64,000 bases of DNA, from positions 308,276,450-308,340,449 of the forward strand of contig NC_081408.1 of assembly GCF_030272615.1 (NCBI RefSeq). Reading direction: 5' to 3'. The notes beneath the pieces are model-generated. The model had not been told where the DNA came from. It worked only from the letters and a program-made list of their open reading frames with translations, and made no database searches. Origin of the DNA: Cryptomeria japonica. Lineage: Eukaryota > Streptophyta > Pinopsida > Cupressales > Cupressaceae. A program made the translations under genes and the position numbers. Positions 35,473-46,996 of the stretch are shown here, one piece after another. How positions within the stretch are numbered: the first letter of the stretch is position 1; each line of letters begins with the position of its first letter.

Positions 35473-35483
35473 AAAGGGGGAGA
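35473..35483 (+). other. Polypurine tract of the nested element
   Basis: AAAGGGGGAGA, one base before the 3' LTR, is the usual plus-strand primer of plant copia elements. Confidence 0.9.
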
Positions 35484-35484
35484 T

Positions 35485-36653
35485 TGTTGGCATTTTTGAT
35501 GTTTATGTTGTGATTGTCATTGATGGACACACACTTGTATAGAGATCCCCTTTATATATATGAGCTAGAGCTCAACCGGTATATGTTCCAACCGGTATGT
35601 TGTATTCTAGTCTTTAGACTATTGGTGATTTTGCAGAATGTGTTTCCCGGTCTGAAGTGGCATGTCGATCCCAAGCAGTTCGTAGATCTCAATCGGTACG
35701 AGGGAGAAAAGCAGCATAACACATTCTTACCAGCCTTCATTTTTGTCAAACCGGCAACCAGTATTTTGTATGAACCGGTAATACTTTGTGATGAGTTACC
35801 AACTGGCATTTTGTGATGAGTTACCAACCCACCGATTGATTGACGGTGCCGACACACTGATGGTGCTTTTTGTGTCATGTTACTGAGTATGTCTAGATTC
35901 AATGAACCTAGGAAATTGTAATGTAATCCTATTGGGCTGACATGAAATCAGATTCCTTTAAAAGGACATCATGTCTAGGGTTTTGAGTTATTGTTGATGT
36001 TGTTGAAAGGGTTTATGTTGTGGCTAGGGTTTAAGGTGGTTGTTGAGTTGTTGTAAGAGTGATCTTATCTAAGAAGATCAAGTTGTAATAGAAAGAGATA
36101 GAGAAGACTGAAGTAATGTTGAAATGCATTAGCAGTGATCTATACTGGATCTAACCAAGCAGTTTGTGCTATTAGATAGATCAAACACTTGTTGATTACT
36201 CACATCTTTGACAAGTTTGTAGCCCTTAACCGGGTAGGCCCAAAAGCCTTTGTAAAATCCTCTAACAAGGTGGTTCACTTCTGTGAATCTAAAATCCTCT
36301 AACAAGGTAGTCTTTAATCGGACTTATCTCCTAACAGAGATTGAGTTTCCTAATAGGATCTGTTCTGGTGAAGAACATTGTAAGACCTTAACCGGTCTGG
36401 TTTCTATTCTACAGATAGTGACTTGTGAGTTCCATCTCACCGTGGTTTTTCCCAATTGGGTTTCCACGTCAAATATCTTGTGTTATGGTTGTATTGCTTT
36501 TGTGGGTGAATGCTTTATTTGCATTTTGGCTTGCATGTGTGATAATCTGTCTGTCTGTTAGACTATTTTACCGGTTTATCTTTAGACTGTGTAAGTGTTT
36601 AAGTATAGAGATTTTTGGCATACTAATTCACCCCCCTATCTTAGTATTCATCA
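35485..36653 (+). mobile_element. 3' LTR of the nested element (1169 bp)
   Basis: TGTTGGCATTTTT...TATTCATCA, followed by TSD CAAAT at 36654-36658. Several differences from the 5' LTR are CG to TG or CA changes. It lacks the extra 14 bases seen in the 5' copy. Confidence 0.92.
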
Positions 36654-36658
36654 CAAAT

Positions 36659-37795
36659 GAGATACCAAAAGGGTTGGTAGAGCTTGAGGGCATGTTCAGC
36701 TATAATGATAGTCACCTGCACTAGCAATCTACTACCAAATTAGAAGAATTGGAGGAAGTAAACTTGGGGACTGAATTATCCCCTAAGTTGGTATACATTG
36801 GAAAAAACTTGCCTCATCATGTCAGAACTAATCTTATTAATTTATTGAAGAGATATAAGCATGTGTTTGCTTGGTCCTATGAAGACCTAAAGGCATATAG
36901 ACAAGACCTTTTTCAGCATGAAGTTCCTTTACTTCCAGATGTTAAGTCTTTTAGACAAAAGTAGAGACCTATTAATCCCCTGCTAGAAACCAAGATGCAG
37001 CAAGAATTGACTAAGCTAAGAGAAGGGGGGATTATTAAACCTATAAGACATTCTTCATGGGTCTCCAATTTGGTCCCAGTTAGAAAGAAAAATGGGGACA
37101 TAAGATTGTGTGTTGATTTTAGAAATTTAAATGTTGCTTCCCTAAAGGATAATTATTCTTCTCCCAATATGGAAGCCATGCTGCAGAGAGTAACTGGTTG
37201 TGATCTTTTGTCAATGATGGATGATTTCTCAGGGTATAATCAGGTGCTAGTGAAGGAATTTGAGCAATTCAAACCTGCTTTCACCACCCCATGGGGAACA
37301 TATGTTTATGTAAGGATGCCATTTGGATTAAAAAATGTTGGAGCTACATTTTAGAGAGAAATGGATGTGGCCTTCAAAGAATTTATCAACATCATCATGG
37401 TTGTGTACCAAGATGATTTAACATGTTTCTCCAAAAAGGTTGATGACCACTGTGGACATTTGGAACAAGTGTTCAGTAAGGCTTTGGAATTTGGTGTGCC
37501 ATTAAACCCCAAGAAATGTCATTTTGTTGTTACTGAAGGGAAGTTGTTGGGGCATATTGTCTCCAAGGAAGGGGTAAGGATAGACCCTGAAAGGATTGAA
37601 GCAATAAACAATGTGCCTGAACCAAAGAGTGTTAAAGGTATTCAATCTTTTTTAGGCAAAGTTAATTTTGTTAGAAGATTCATTGCAAACTTTGTAGAGG
37701 TGGTAAAGCCTATTGTTAGACTGCTCAAGAAGGATACTAAGTTTTGCTGGGATCAAGAAGCTTCAAAGGCTTTTGCTGAGATTAAAAAGGCCATT
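36659..37795 (+). pseudogene. pol: Reverse transcriptase of the giant-LTR element
   Basis: One frame from the nested insertion site onward, with TAG stops at 36722, 36962 and 37352. RT landmarks in order are GGIIKPIRHSSWVSNLVPV, then LCVDFRNLN, then SMMDDFSGYNQ (catalytic Asp), then MPFGLKNVGATF, then VVYQDDLTCFS (YxDD box, with Q at the variable position), then LNPKKCHF and LLGHIVS. Stop 37352 falls in the motif where a glutamine is nearly invariant in gypsy RTs (F-Q-R), so it is a decayed CAG. RT copies genomic RNA into DNA in the particle. This copy is dead. Confidence 0.88.
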
Positions 37796-38235
37796 CAGGA
37801 AGCACCTATGCTGAAATCCCCGGATTATAGTAAGCCCTTCTCTTTGTTCTCTTTTGCTTCATATCATACAGTAGCAGCAGTATTGTTGCAAAAGGATAAT
37901 GAGGGATTTAAACATCTCATAGCTTTCTATAGCAAGTCTTTACAAGCAGCAGAATTAAGGTATGAGATCATGGAAAAATAGGCATATGCTTTGGTTAAAG
38001 TTGTCAAGGCTTTTAGGCCATATCTTGTAAATGCACAAGTAGTTGCTTATGTTCCACATGTTGCAGTCAAGGACATTTTATCCCAATCTGAAGTCATAGG
38101 CAAAAGGTGTAGATGGATTAACAGAATCCAAGAATTTGATTTGGAAATAAAGATCACCAAATTGGTGAGAGGCTTAGGCATAGCCAAGCTTATGGCTGAA
38201 TCCAATCTTCTTGATGTTGAAATAAACAATGTTGA
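37796..38235 (+). pseudogene. Degenerate RNase H/tether after RT
   Basis: In frame with RT. It begins PMLKSPDYSKPFSL, then SFASYHTVAAVLLQK, where the canonical first catalytic Asp (T-D-A-S) is Phe. It continues to CRWINRIQEFDLEI, the end of the usual gypsy RNase H region. A TAG at 37979-37981 interrupts it. The lost Asp suggests this copy is only a structural tether, as in Tat elements. Catalysis would fall to the upstream RNase H. Confidence 0.7.
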
Positions 38236-39531
38236 AGTTGAAAACATTGTAATCACCAGCATTGAAAAGCAACCCTGGTATTCAGAAATAGTAGATTTCT
38301 TGAGAGATGCTACATTTTCAGAGGGGATGACACAAAATCAGAAAAGGACATTAAAGATTAACTCTCAAAAATATGTTCTCATTCAAGGTGACCTTTTTTG
38401 GAGGAATAGAGATGGGGCGTTACTAATGTGTTTGGATGAATTCCAGGCTAAGAAAGTGTTGATTCAAATGCATGATGGAGTATGCAGAGGTCATTACTCT
38501 GCTAAGACAACTACTAGAAAGATAGTCAGGGCTAGGTATTATTGGCCTACCTTATTTAAAGATGCTCATGAACATGTTAGGAAATGTAACCCATGCCAAA
38601 GTTTTTCATCCAAGCTAAAATATGAAGGAGCTTTACCTTTAAATCTAGTCACAGTGGAAGCCCCTTTTGTCCAATGGGGCATTGATTTTATTGGAGAAAT
38701 TGTTGAAAGATCAGGAAGAGGCCACAGGTGGATTATAGTAGCAACTGACTATTTTACTAAATGGATCGAAGTCATACCCACCAGGAGAACTACAAGTAAA
38801 TTTTTCATCGATTTCCTGATAGATAATGTTATAACTAGATTTGGAGTCCCTAAAAAATTAGTAATGGATGATGCTATGAGTTTTAGGTTTGAAGAGTTTG
38901 TTATATTTTGCACTAGTCATGGGATAATTATGGCATACTCTTCACCCTATCATCCTCAAGGGAATGGACAAGTTGAATCTAGTAATAAAAGCCTCTTGAA
39001 CATTATTAAGAAAATCTTAGAAGAGAACAAGAGGTCATGGGATCAAAATTTGAAATTAGCTTTGTGGGCTGACATAATTACTATTAAGAAGGCTATTGGA
39101 ATGTCACCTTTTGAACTGGTTTATGGTACACAAGCTAGAGTACCAGTAAACAATCTTCTTCCAGTATATAAATTCCTGCAAGCTAAAGACATGGAGTTGT
39201 CTGAGCCTATTGAGGACTGAATGATTCAGATGGTGGAAGTGGAAGAAATCAGAGCTTTAGCCCATAAGAGGAATTTGAAGATCCAATTGCAGTCTAAGTA
39301 TCTATTTGACAAAAGGACATCATTGAGAAAGTTTCAAATCGGTGATGTTGTTCTTTAGTGAAATGCAAAAGGACGGGACAAGGGAAAGCATAAGAAGTTT
39401 GAGTCATTATGGATTGGCCCTTCTGTGGTTTGTAATGTGAATGGAAAAGACTCATACTTTCTAAAGAATATGAATGATGAAGTACAAGAAGTTCCGGTGC
39501 ATGGACAATTCCTAAAGCATTGCTTTTCTTG
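38236..39531 (+). pseudogene. Integrase of the giant-LTR element
   Basis: The same frame as RT, open to the TGA at 39218, then continuing past it and past a TAG at 39356 to HCFS and a stop at 39529. An HHCC zinc motif (HDGVCRGH...CNPCQ) is followed by the core triad. This is WGIDFIG (Asp), VMDDAMSF (Asp, in a changed V-x-D-N-G context) and GNGQVESSNKS (Glu). The C-terminal part has FQIGDVVL and WIGPSVV, the usual GPY-type module. The triad is present but the neighbouring N-G is altered. Integrase would insert the DNA copy and make the 5-bp TSD. Confidence 0.85.
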
Positions 39532-39680
39532 ATGTCCATGCACAGTAGGTCCTCTATTTGTATATATTTAGGTTTGATTGCTTTAGTTGTTATTTTTTGG
39601 GCTTGTTTTTGGTCTGTTTCTCTAGAGTTTATGAGTTTCTTGTGTTGATCTTGCGATCAACCATCCCCAGTCAGAGCCAT
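39532..39680 (+). other. Short 3' untranslated spacer before the 3' LTR
   Basis: 149 bases, T-rich. No purine run stands directly before 39681 (the last bases are CAGTCAGAGCCAT), so the polypurine tract is changed or unusual. Confidence 0.55.
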
Positions 39681-40089
39681 TGTTGTCACTGTTTAAAAAA
39701 TGGGTATTCTTTTCCCATAATTGGCTAAGTTTTTGAAAATTTTGAGTCTGGTATGCCCTGGTTGCTTGAAAATTGTTTTAAGTCCAAAGGGGTTTAGGGT
39801 TTAGGTTTTAATCGCTTTAATGTCTGATATAAACCCTTTGGCTTCTAATTATGCATTACTTTATTCATTTAAGTGATGGGTCCCTTAGTCGTGTGAGTGT
39901 CCCCCCATTGTTATTTTCCTAGGCGATCGTTTAATACTTGTAAAATTTTACGCCTATCTCATATGCCTTTTCCTAATGTTTGTCGGGCCCCGTAAGTACC
40001 GCGCAACTCTCAGATAAATTTATGACTTTCGCTGCTTTGTTGGGTGGAGTTGCTAGTGTGTTAGCCTCTGCAAAATAGCAAAAGGCATA

Positions 40090-41505
40090 AGCGGACCTAA
40101 CCGAGTGTACTGGCAGCCAGCTTAACAAGACTCCATCTCGTTTTGAATCCAACGGCTCGCGTTGATTCGCAGTCAAAATAAGCATGCAAGTTACCTATCG
40201 TGAAATAGCGAAAAGGTTTGGTGGGACCCAGCGGTGAGGACTTCTCGCTAGGATAAAAGGCGATCAGGTTTGAAAGAGATAAATAGCCCATGTTGATTCA
40301 TGGTCGGGAGATGCTCATGGTTTATTAATCGCAAAGTAGCGAAAAGGTGGCAAGTCCCACTAAAGATGATAGTGACGATGGTAGGTCCAATTGGTGATGA
40401 CAGAGCAGTGATGAGGTGCTCAGTTAGCAGTTCACAGTAGGCCCGGGCAAGGTTGTCATAAAAGGAATAAACAACGAGCAGGTTGTTGATATCTGACAGC
40501 TCGCGTGGATTCGCGAAGGTAAGATGCTAGTGAATTAAAGCCTGCGAAATGGCGAAAAGGCTGGTGGGCCCAAAGGCAAGGCAAGGCACAAAGTTAAAAG
40601 TTGATCAACTCTGTTTTGATCCAATGGTTCTCGTGGTTTCATGGCCGCAAGATGAATGAAGATTAATGTTCGTGAAATGGCAAAAGACAGGTGGAAATCA
40701 CACGAAGGCATGACATGGCATGATAGCTGCTGCATTTCATAAGGTTTGATAGTGATGTGTCGAATGCCACGTAATTCTGAAGGGTAGTTGAGGGCCCGCC
40801 TAGGTGTAACCAGCAGTTATGTGGGGTAGTGAAGTAATACACATGGCTAACTCAGAACTGAACCCGAAGGAGCTTCCAGAGCTAATGGCCGACTACCATG
40901 TGGCATTTGTTAACCGGAGAACAAGGAAGGGGTAAGTGATTTCTGAATAAAGGGCCCACTTAAAAGATTTGAAAGTTCTTAAAAGGTATCCATCTCAAGG
41001 TCAATCCAAAGGTTTTTGTTGTTGCGTGCCCCAAAGATGCTCGCGGCTTAACCTCTGTGAAATGGTGAAAACTGCTACCTAATGAAGATGATGTGCGGTT
41101 AATTAGTGAGGTTGATGGTCCTAGTTAGAGTTAAAGATCGGGCGATTTGAGCTCGATTTGATGGTTCACACGGCTTCGTGAAAGAAAAGTGTTCGAGGGT
41201 TAAAGCACGCGAAGTGGCAAAAAGGAGGTAGGGCCCAACACTAACGCAGTGAGGTCAAGCGGAGAATAAAGACAGATCAAGTTCCATTTGATCGGATGGC
41301 TAGCGTGGCTTCGCTGGGTTAAAGTGCATGTTGGCTACCGTCTGTGAAATAGTGAAAGGATTTCTAGCCTGTTGCCAGATGAGGAAAGGTAAAAGGGTAA
41401 AGGTAGTGCAAGTTTTATTTGATCTAGCGGTTGGCGTGACTTCGCTAGATGAACATGCAAGGGTTTTATGCTCTGTGAAATGGCGAAAGAGCGAAAAGAA
41501 AATAC
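40090..41505 (+). repeat. Degenerate repeat array, 3' LTR copy
   Basis: Same units and order as at 18400-19815. Many CG dinucleotides in one copy are TG or CA in the other, in both directions, consistent with independent decay of methylated CpG after insertion. Confidence 0.65.
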
Positions 41506-41518
41506 ACAAACATGTTAT

Positions 41519-42263
41519 TGTAAGGAAACTCAGGTGCGGAAATAGCTTCCTACACTAATCTCTAGAGGAAAGTATTGTGCAAATTCTTTTAAATCCTTAC
41601 AATTTCAGATTCGTTAACTACTTTAACAAAGATATTGTGGCCATATACCATGCATATAGAAAATAGAGAATGACACAATGATTTACCCTGGGGAAAACCT
41701 TTCGGTAAAAAACCCCAGCACTCCAAAACCTGCACAATGTATTATCTTCAACACAACGGTTACAACACACTTGCAATGCAAGTTCTTTCAGGAGACAATC
41801 GACACTTCAAGACAAATCCAGTAGCTCAATATCATACCAACAATACACTCTTTTCGTATCACAGTCTGTAACCTAAAAAATGCTTATGCGCTTTCCTTTT
41901 TAGGGCAACTTCCAAAGATAGCCGTATTAGGGTTTTACCATTCTCCGAGAAAATAGGAACCCTAAAAAAATTTCAGTGTACAGTACTCAAGTTTATCAGT
42001 TGCCACATGTCTTGCATGTCTTCACCTGTCATTGAAATCTCCTAGAAATAGCTCTTACGTGTCATAGGAATCTGTCATAACTGTTTCACCCATGATCTCC
42101 TTACACACAATTCAAGATGCCAACACATCAAGTGGAGTGACACATCAACATGCCAACTAGACATGTACACTCACACTTAATTACATTATTTGCAAGAAAT
42201 ACATTTTACAAAAAAATAATAAGAATAGGAATTATCCAAGGTTGAGACACCTTATTCCTAACA
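41519..42263 (-). mobile_element. Solo LTR inside the 3' giant LTR, TSD GTTAT
   Basis: Plus-strand ends are TGTAAGGAA and TTCCTAACA, an inverted terminal repeat with one mismatch. GTTAT flanks it at 41514-41518 and 42264-42268. The 5' LTR has the empty site at about 19824. I assign the minus strand because the plus strand shows the reverse complement of the 'tttttcccc...gg' block that other LTRs carry near their 3' end. It lies between the repeat array and the frame at 42267. Confidence 0.85.
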
Positions 42264-42266
42264 GTT

Positions 42267-42530
42267 ATGACCCGTTGGAGCGAAATTTTTGAATTCTTCC
42301 ATGAATTCAATTCTGAAGGGACAATCGAAGCATGCGGTATCAATGTCACAGTTAAGAGCCTGATTACCATATATGGTCTCACATCAATTGAATGTAGGCA
42401 TCATTTTGAAGAGCTATTACGAAAAGGCGGGTGCAGAGCAGATTTCTTCAAGCCAAGAACAGGTTTTCTTCTATTTTTGCTTGACAATTACTTGACAGTT
42501 TCTTTGAATTGGGGTTTTGTTCTGTTATAG
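42267..42530 (+). CDS. Short frame upstream of the LTR gene, 3' copy (87 aa)
   Basis: Open for 87 codons, beginning MTRWSEIFEFFHEFN and ending in a hydrophobic segment. The 5' copy is the same length but has an internal TGA. The start codon overlaps the right TSD of the solo LTR, so that insertion cut this frame off from the array upstream. No domain is recognised. It may be an upstream frame of the LTR gene. Confidence 0.4.
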   Translation: MTRWSEIFEFFHEFNSEGTIEACGINVTVKSLITIYGLTSIECRHHFEELLRKGGCRADFFKPRTGFLLFLLDNYLTVSLNWGFVLL

Positions 42531-42575
42531 AATTGTTGTGGTTAGTAATTAAGTTACTTGCATAGTATTATTGAG

Positions 42576-45500
42576 ATGGCACCTAAAAGGGAGTTCTCGG
42601 GGAAAGTTAATTACCATGAGAGGGGAATCTATGAGGATCTCCTCGAAAGTTAACCATGTCAACTAACGTGGCAGCTAAGGTTAAAGAGTTGGTGCCAAAA
42701 GCTCCCCGCCTGAGAATAGGAGAAGGATTGTATGACAAAGGCAATTGGCTGAGAGACCCGGAGATAGGGTTGTCTGGGTTGGGTTTATTCAAGGTCAGAT
42801 TTAGTATGAGACACTCCCCAGCCCCAATGAACAGTATTTGGGAGTTGGATGTAGGCAAATTGGTGGTCCCTGGAGTGTTCATGGATGTGGATCTCCTAAC
42901 TTAGATTGCACACAACTATGACCCCATTACAAAGAGTGCTAGGGACATAAATGGAAAAAACCTCATTGAAATAAATGATGAGGTGTTCAAAAATATATTT
43001 GGGCTCAGTGAAGTATCCAATTATTTGGAACCCATGAATTTTAAATCATTGGCTCAGGTTTACAACGCACGGAGGAATCATCTTAGGAATGGGCCTCTTA
43101 AAGAATTCTTTGTTCAAGTAGGCGGATTAACTATTGTAGGACCTAATACCATGGAGCCTTTCTCCTTAAATCTGTTCACTCTTAGAGCCAAGGGATTATA
43201 CTAGTCACTCTGCCAGATTTTTGGATAGGATGCTGAAGCAAACATGCCAACTCATTACATGTTAATGATTGCTCAAATTTTAAATCCTTCTCTAGCAGTG
43301 ACATTTGATTATGCCCCCTATATTACTGATGTCATCCATGAAGGCTTGATAAGGATAAAGAATGGAAAAGTGGATAGGCCTTTTGGATGGTACTCCCTCC
43401 TCATGCACCTATTTCTATTCAAGGGTGGTGATTACTTTGCAAATGGAATGGATTTAGTGAAAGAAAAGGATGGAGAGAAGATGTCAGTTCAGTTATGGAG
43501 CACAGTGATGTCTTGGGACAGAGAAGATGTTAGCTACTTGAGGTTTGATAAGTGCTTTGCATCCAAGTTCAGGACTCTTTTATGCTCAAAGAATCCAAGA
43601 GTCCCTAAAGCTCTTTTGGAGTTCCTTAGGCCAAAGGAGTTTGTTGAAGATATCAAAATTGTCCACAATTGGGGTGATATGTACTTATACCCCATTTCCA
43701 CAGTTTTCAGAGTGTATGGTTTCAGAGGCACTCCATTTTTGTTGCCATATCAGGTCCCACTAAAAGTAGGAATTACAGAAGTCCTCAGGCAGATTGGAAG
43801 TATGCAAGAGGCAAAGCTAACAGGTAGAGGTAAAGGGACCATTTTCCCTACAATAAGTATAGCACATCAGTTTGTAATAACTAAAGGGGGTTGGAAGTGA
43901 TTTGAAGATTTCCTTCAACCCTACCATTTATCAACTGCAGTATCAAGGTGTACTGACCCTAAAGATTTCTTCAATGGCATGTTCAGAAAAAGGGCAGTAT
44001 GCAGAGGCAGACCTCACCACTTCCAATTCCCTGAAGACCTCATCAGGAATCAGTTCGATTTGGATGAGCAAGAGCTAAGGAAAGAAAAGTGGGTGGCCTA
44101 CAAGAAGGCCCTAGATTTTGTGTACCAATTTGACATTAGCTATGACCCCTTGTCTAGTTTCCATCCCTTTGAAGAAAAGGCAAAATTCTTAATTCTTTGT
44201 TTTGAAGATGTAATGCAGACATTGAAAGAGAAGAGGGAGGCAGTGATTAAAAATAACCCTAAGAAGGCAAGATTAGTTTTAACTAGGTCTACATCTGCCA
44301 AAGCAATCCCTCAAGGTGATTATGTGCTACATAAAAAGTCCAAATACAGTGTGCTAGTGCCAACAATAGGGAAGCCTTCTACTTCAAGAGGGAAGAGGAA
44401 AATACAAGATGTCATTGACATTTAGGACTCCCCAAAGAAGCAAAGGTTAAGAAAGGAAGTGCAATCTGATGAGCCCTTGTATTTCCCATCTCAATCCCCT
44501 ATTTATATAGGAGATGAATAGGCAGTAGCTGAGCAACTATTACAATTAGGCAGTCTTGGGGAGATAGCCTACACCTATGATGAAGTAGAAGAGGGAATCC
44601 CGAAAGAGCCCCTGAATGTTGAGATGAACATAACCACTAATGAGTTCAAAGGCCAGGAGCTAGATCCTGATATTAAACAAGCCAGTGAGGATTTCTTGGC
44701 TGATAGCAACTTTGTCACATCAGGAAATTTCATGCAATTCATGTGGAAGCAGAATATTGATCAGTTTAATGCTAGATGTGAGAAGAGGAAGAGTGAGCAG
44801 CCCCACAAGGATCCGGCTGTAGTGGAGGAAGAAATAAAGCAAGAAATGGTCACCGAGTTGAAAACCATCACTAGTGAGCAAGGAAGAGACGTGGCAGCAA
44901 AGGTTGGTGTACTCATTCTCCCTGAATAGGATATAGCAGATGCCTTGGTTTTAGAGGCAGTAAGGAAGGAGACCAAGCCTATGGAAGGAGTCACCTTCAA
45001 CAAGGATAACGCTGCCCTAGTCATGTGGTCTTTGAAAAGAGATGAAAACAAAAAGAAAAAGGACACCCCAGGATCAAGCTACCTTGGAGGTATGATAGTG
45101 AAAAGAGTACAAAGCATTGGGGTGGTGGAGGCTTCTAGTACAGTCCTAGAGACTACAAAGTTTAGTGTTGCAGTGGCAGAGAAAGATGCAAAGGAAAAGG
45201 CATATCTCCAAGCTAAGTTGGAGACAGTTTTAAAAGCTTACAACAATGCCAAGGAGGAGGTAATGGGTAAAGATAGCATCATTGCCAAGTTGAAAAGCCA
45301 GTTGGTAGGACAATACCATTAAGGTGAGTACTCAACATTGATGATTGCTTCTTCTCCTGCATGGCCTCCACCTACTATCCCTATCGTTGAATTCCCACCA
45401 TCCCCAGCACCTTCTAGTTCCCAATTGGTTGAGATCACTCCCCATGAATTGGAGACGCTAAAATAGGCCCAAGCCCTGTTTGTAAAGAAATATGAAGAGA

Positions 45501-46195
45501 GAGTGAGGGCTACAATTTTGAGTTTTGCTGACACCATAGGGTCCTCATTAATGTACAACAACATAAGCAAAATTTTGGACATGTGGAATGAGCTAAATGG
45601 AGACAAGGTTATTCTAATGCCTATTTTTGACAAGTGGAAACCCAAAGAGCAGGATCTAGAACTTATTTGTTTATCTTATGATGAGGCAGGGGCTGACCCC
45701 ATTATCAAATCCACTTGTGACATAACAAAGGATCTAGCAAAGTTAGCAGAAGTTGTAGATAATGCAGATAGAAAGATCAACTTGTACAAGAAAGAGTACA
45801 CTGATCAAGTATTTGAATTACTCCCAAGGGGTTTTGGCAGTCCAACTCAATTGAAGGACAAACAAATATGGCTTAATGAATTAGAAGCCAACCTATCATT
45901 AAGAATAAAAGGAATCATTAATACAGATGATACTTCCTTATTTGTCAAAACAATTGAGGAGATAGAGAAAATCAAATCACACTATGGTTTTCTAAATTCA
46001 GAGGTCAACAAAATGAGAAACTCTTGGAAAAGATTAGCCAAGACGAAGGGAAAAGTGATTAACTTCTTGTGTCCTAATGATGATGTATACCAAGAGTGGA
46101 CAAGAAAGTATATGGTGCTGGATGTAGAGCAGTTAGAAGAGGTTGCAACAGAACAACAAGAAGAGGAAGCCGCAGATGTTGAAAAGGACTTGTAA
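42576..46195 (+). pseudogene. LTR-encoded unknown protein, full-length decayed copy 2
   Basis: It matches the frame at 20135-23751. The ATG at 42576 is followed by a one-base loss near 42640 in a cluster of mismatches. The frame then holds to the end at 46195, apart from stops at 42902, 43202, 43898, 44423, 44519, 44927, 45320 and 45464. Only the TGA at 43898 is clearly shared with copy 1. Unlike copy 1, the proline linker (about 45360-45420) is in frame, and this shows that the two halves were one reading frame. The C-terminal domain (45503-46195) is open for 230 codons. Function unknown. Confidence 0.55.
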
Positions 46196-46989
46196 CCGCT
46201 TCTTGGAAAAGATGGTTGTTTGTAACAAACTTTCTTTTGAAAGGTCTGAAGCTTGTTTGCATCCATGTTATTATAAATGGATACCAGGACTTCTAAAAAA
46301 TGATCACAAGTTATTGTAAGAAAACGCTGCAGAAATTTATCTGAGATTTCTTTAAGTCTTATGGAGTACATTTAAGTGTCTTGTAATATTTTCTGAATTA
46401 ATATCAATATACAGACCATCAACCTTGAGCCTAGAATCTGTGTTGTCTTCAAATGTGCTTGCAAATATTTGTTGTTTTCAATCTGAGTAATCTAGGGTTA
46501 TTCATTTGAATATGGATTGTAAAGCAATCTTAAATAGATGTGTTTCTTATCTTTTCTCGTCAGGAGGGGAATTAAATATGCAGGAATCATTTCTATCAGT
46601 AAATTCCTTGTGGGAGACTTTGAATTTGATGAATGCTATCTAGTTGTGATGAGGGTAAATTCTTATGTATGTTAGGCATATGTGGGGTTTTGTAGAAGCC
46701 AAAGTGATGGGATGAATGGAGATGTTTAATTGTGAGATTATTGTTTGAACTTAGATGACTCTGTGGCCTGGATAAGGCACTGGTATCTATTTGTAGTTAT
46801 CTTTTACATATCTTGTAGGTCGATATTGAATATGAGAATAAGTTTTATTTCTTTGTTTCAATTAATTTTGAGGCGATAAGAACCACTGGTTTTTGGACAA
46901 TGGTTACTGTGGATTTTGTTTAAAAGTGTGAAAGAATTCACCTAAGGTATACCCGCCTAAACTTTGGATAAGTTCGAAGTGTAGAAGGT

Positions 46990-46996
46990 TATAAAA
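46990..46996 (+). promoter_or_regulatory. TATA box near the end of the 3' LTR
   Basis: TATAAAA, in the same context as 24546-24552. Confidence 0.55.

Larger units (their letters stand above)
28884..36653 (+). mobile_element. Nested non-autonomous LTR retrotransposon with novel long frame
   Basis: The element is 7770 bp. Its parts are a 5' LTR (28884-30066), Met-tRNA primer site (30069), truncated gag with zinc knuckles (30117-31394), a frame of about 1090 codons for an unknown protein (31819-35098), polypurine tract (35473-35483), 3' LTR (35485-36653) and TSD CAAAT. I found no protease, integrase, RT or RNase H. The LTR style, PBS and PPT are those of plant copia elements (SIRE-like), so it presumably relied on a copia partner. 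The LTRs differ at a few percent of positions by eye, largely at former CG sites. Confidence 0.88.
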
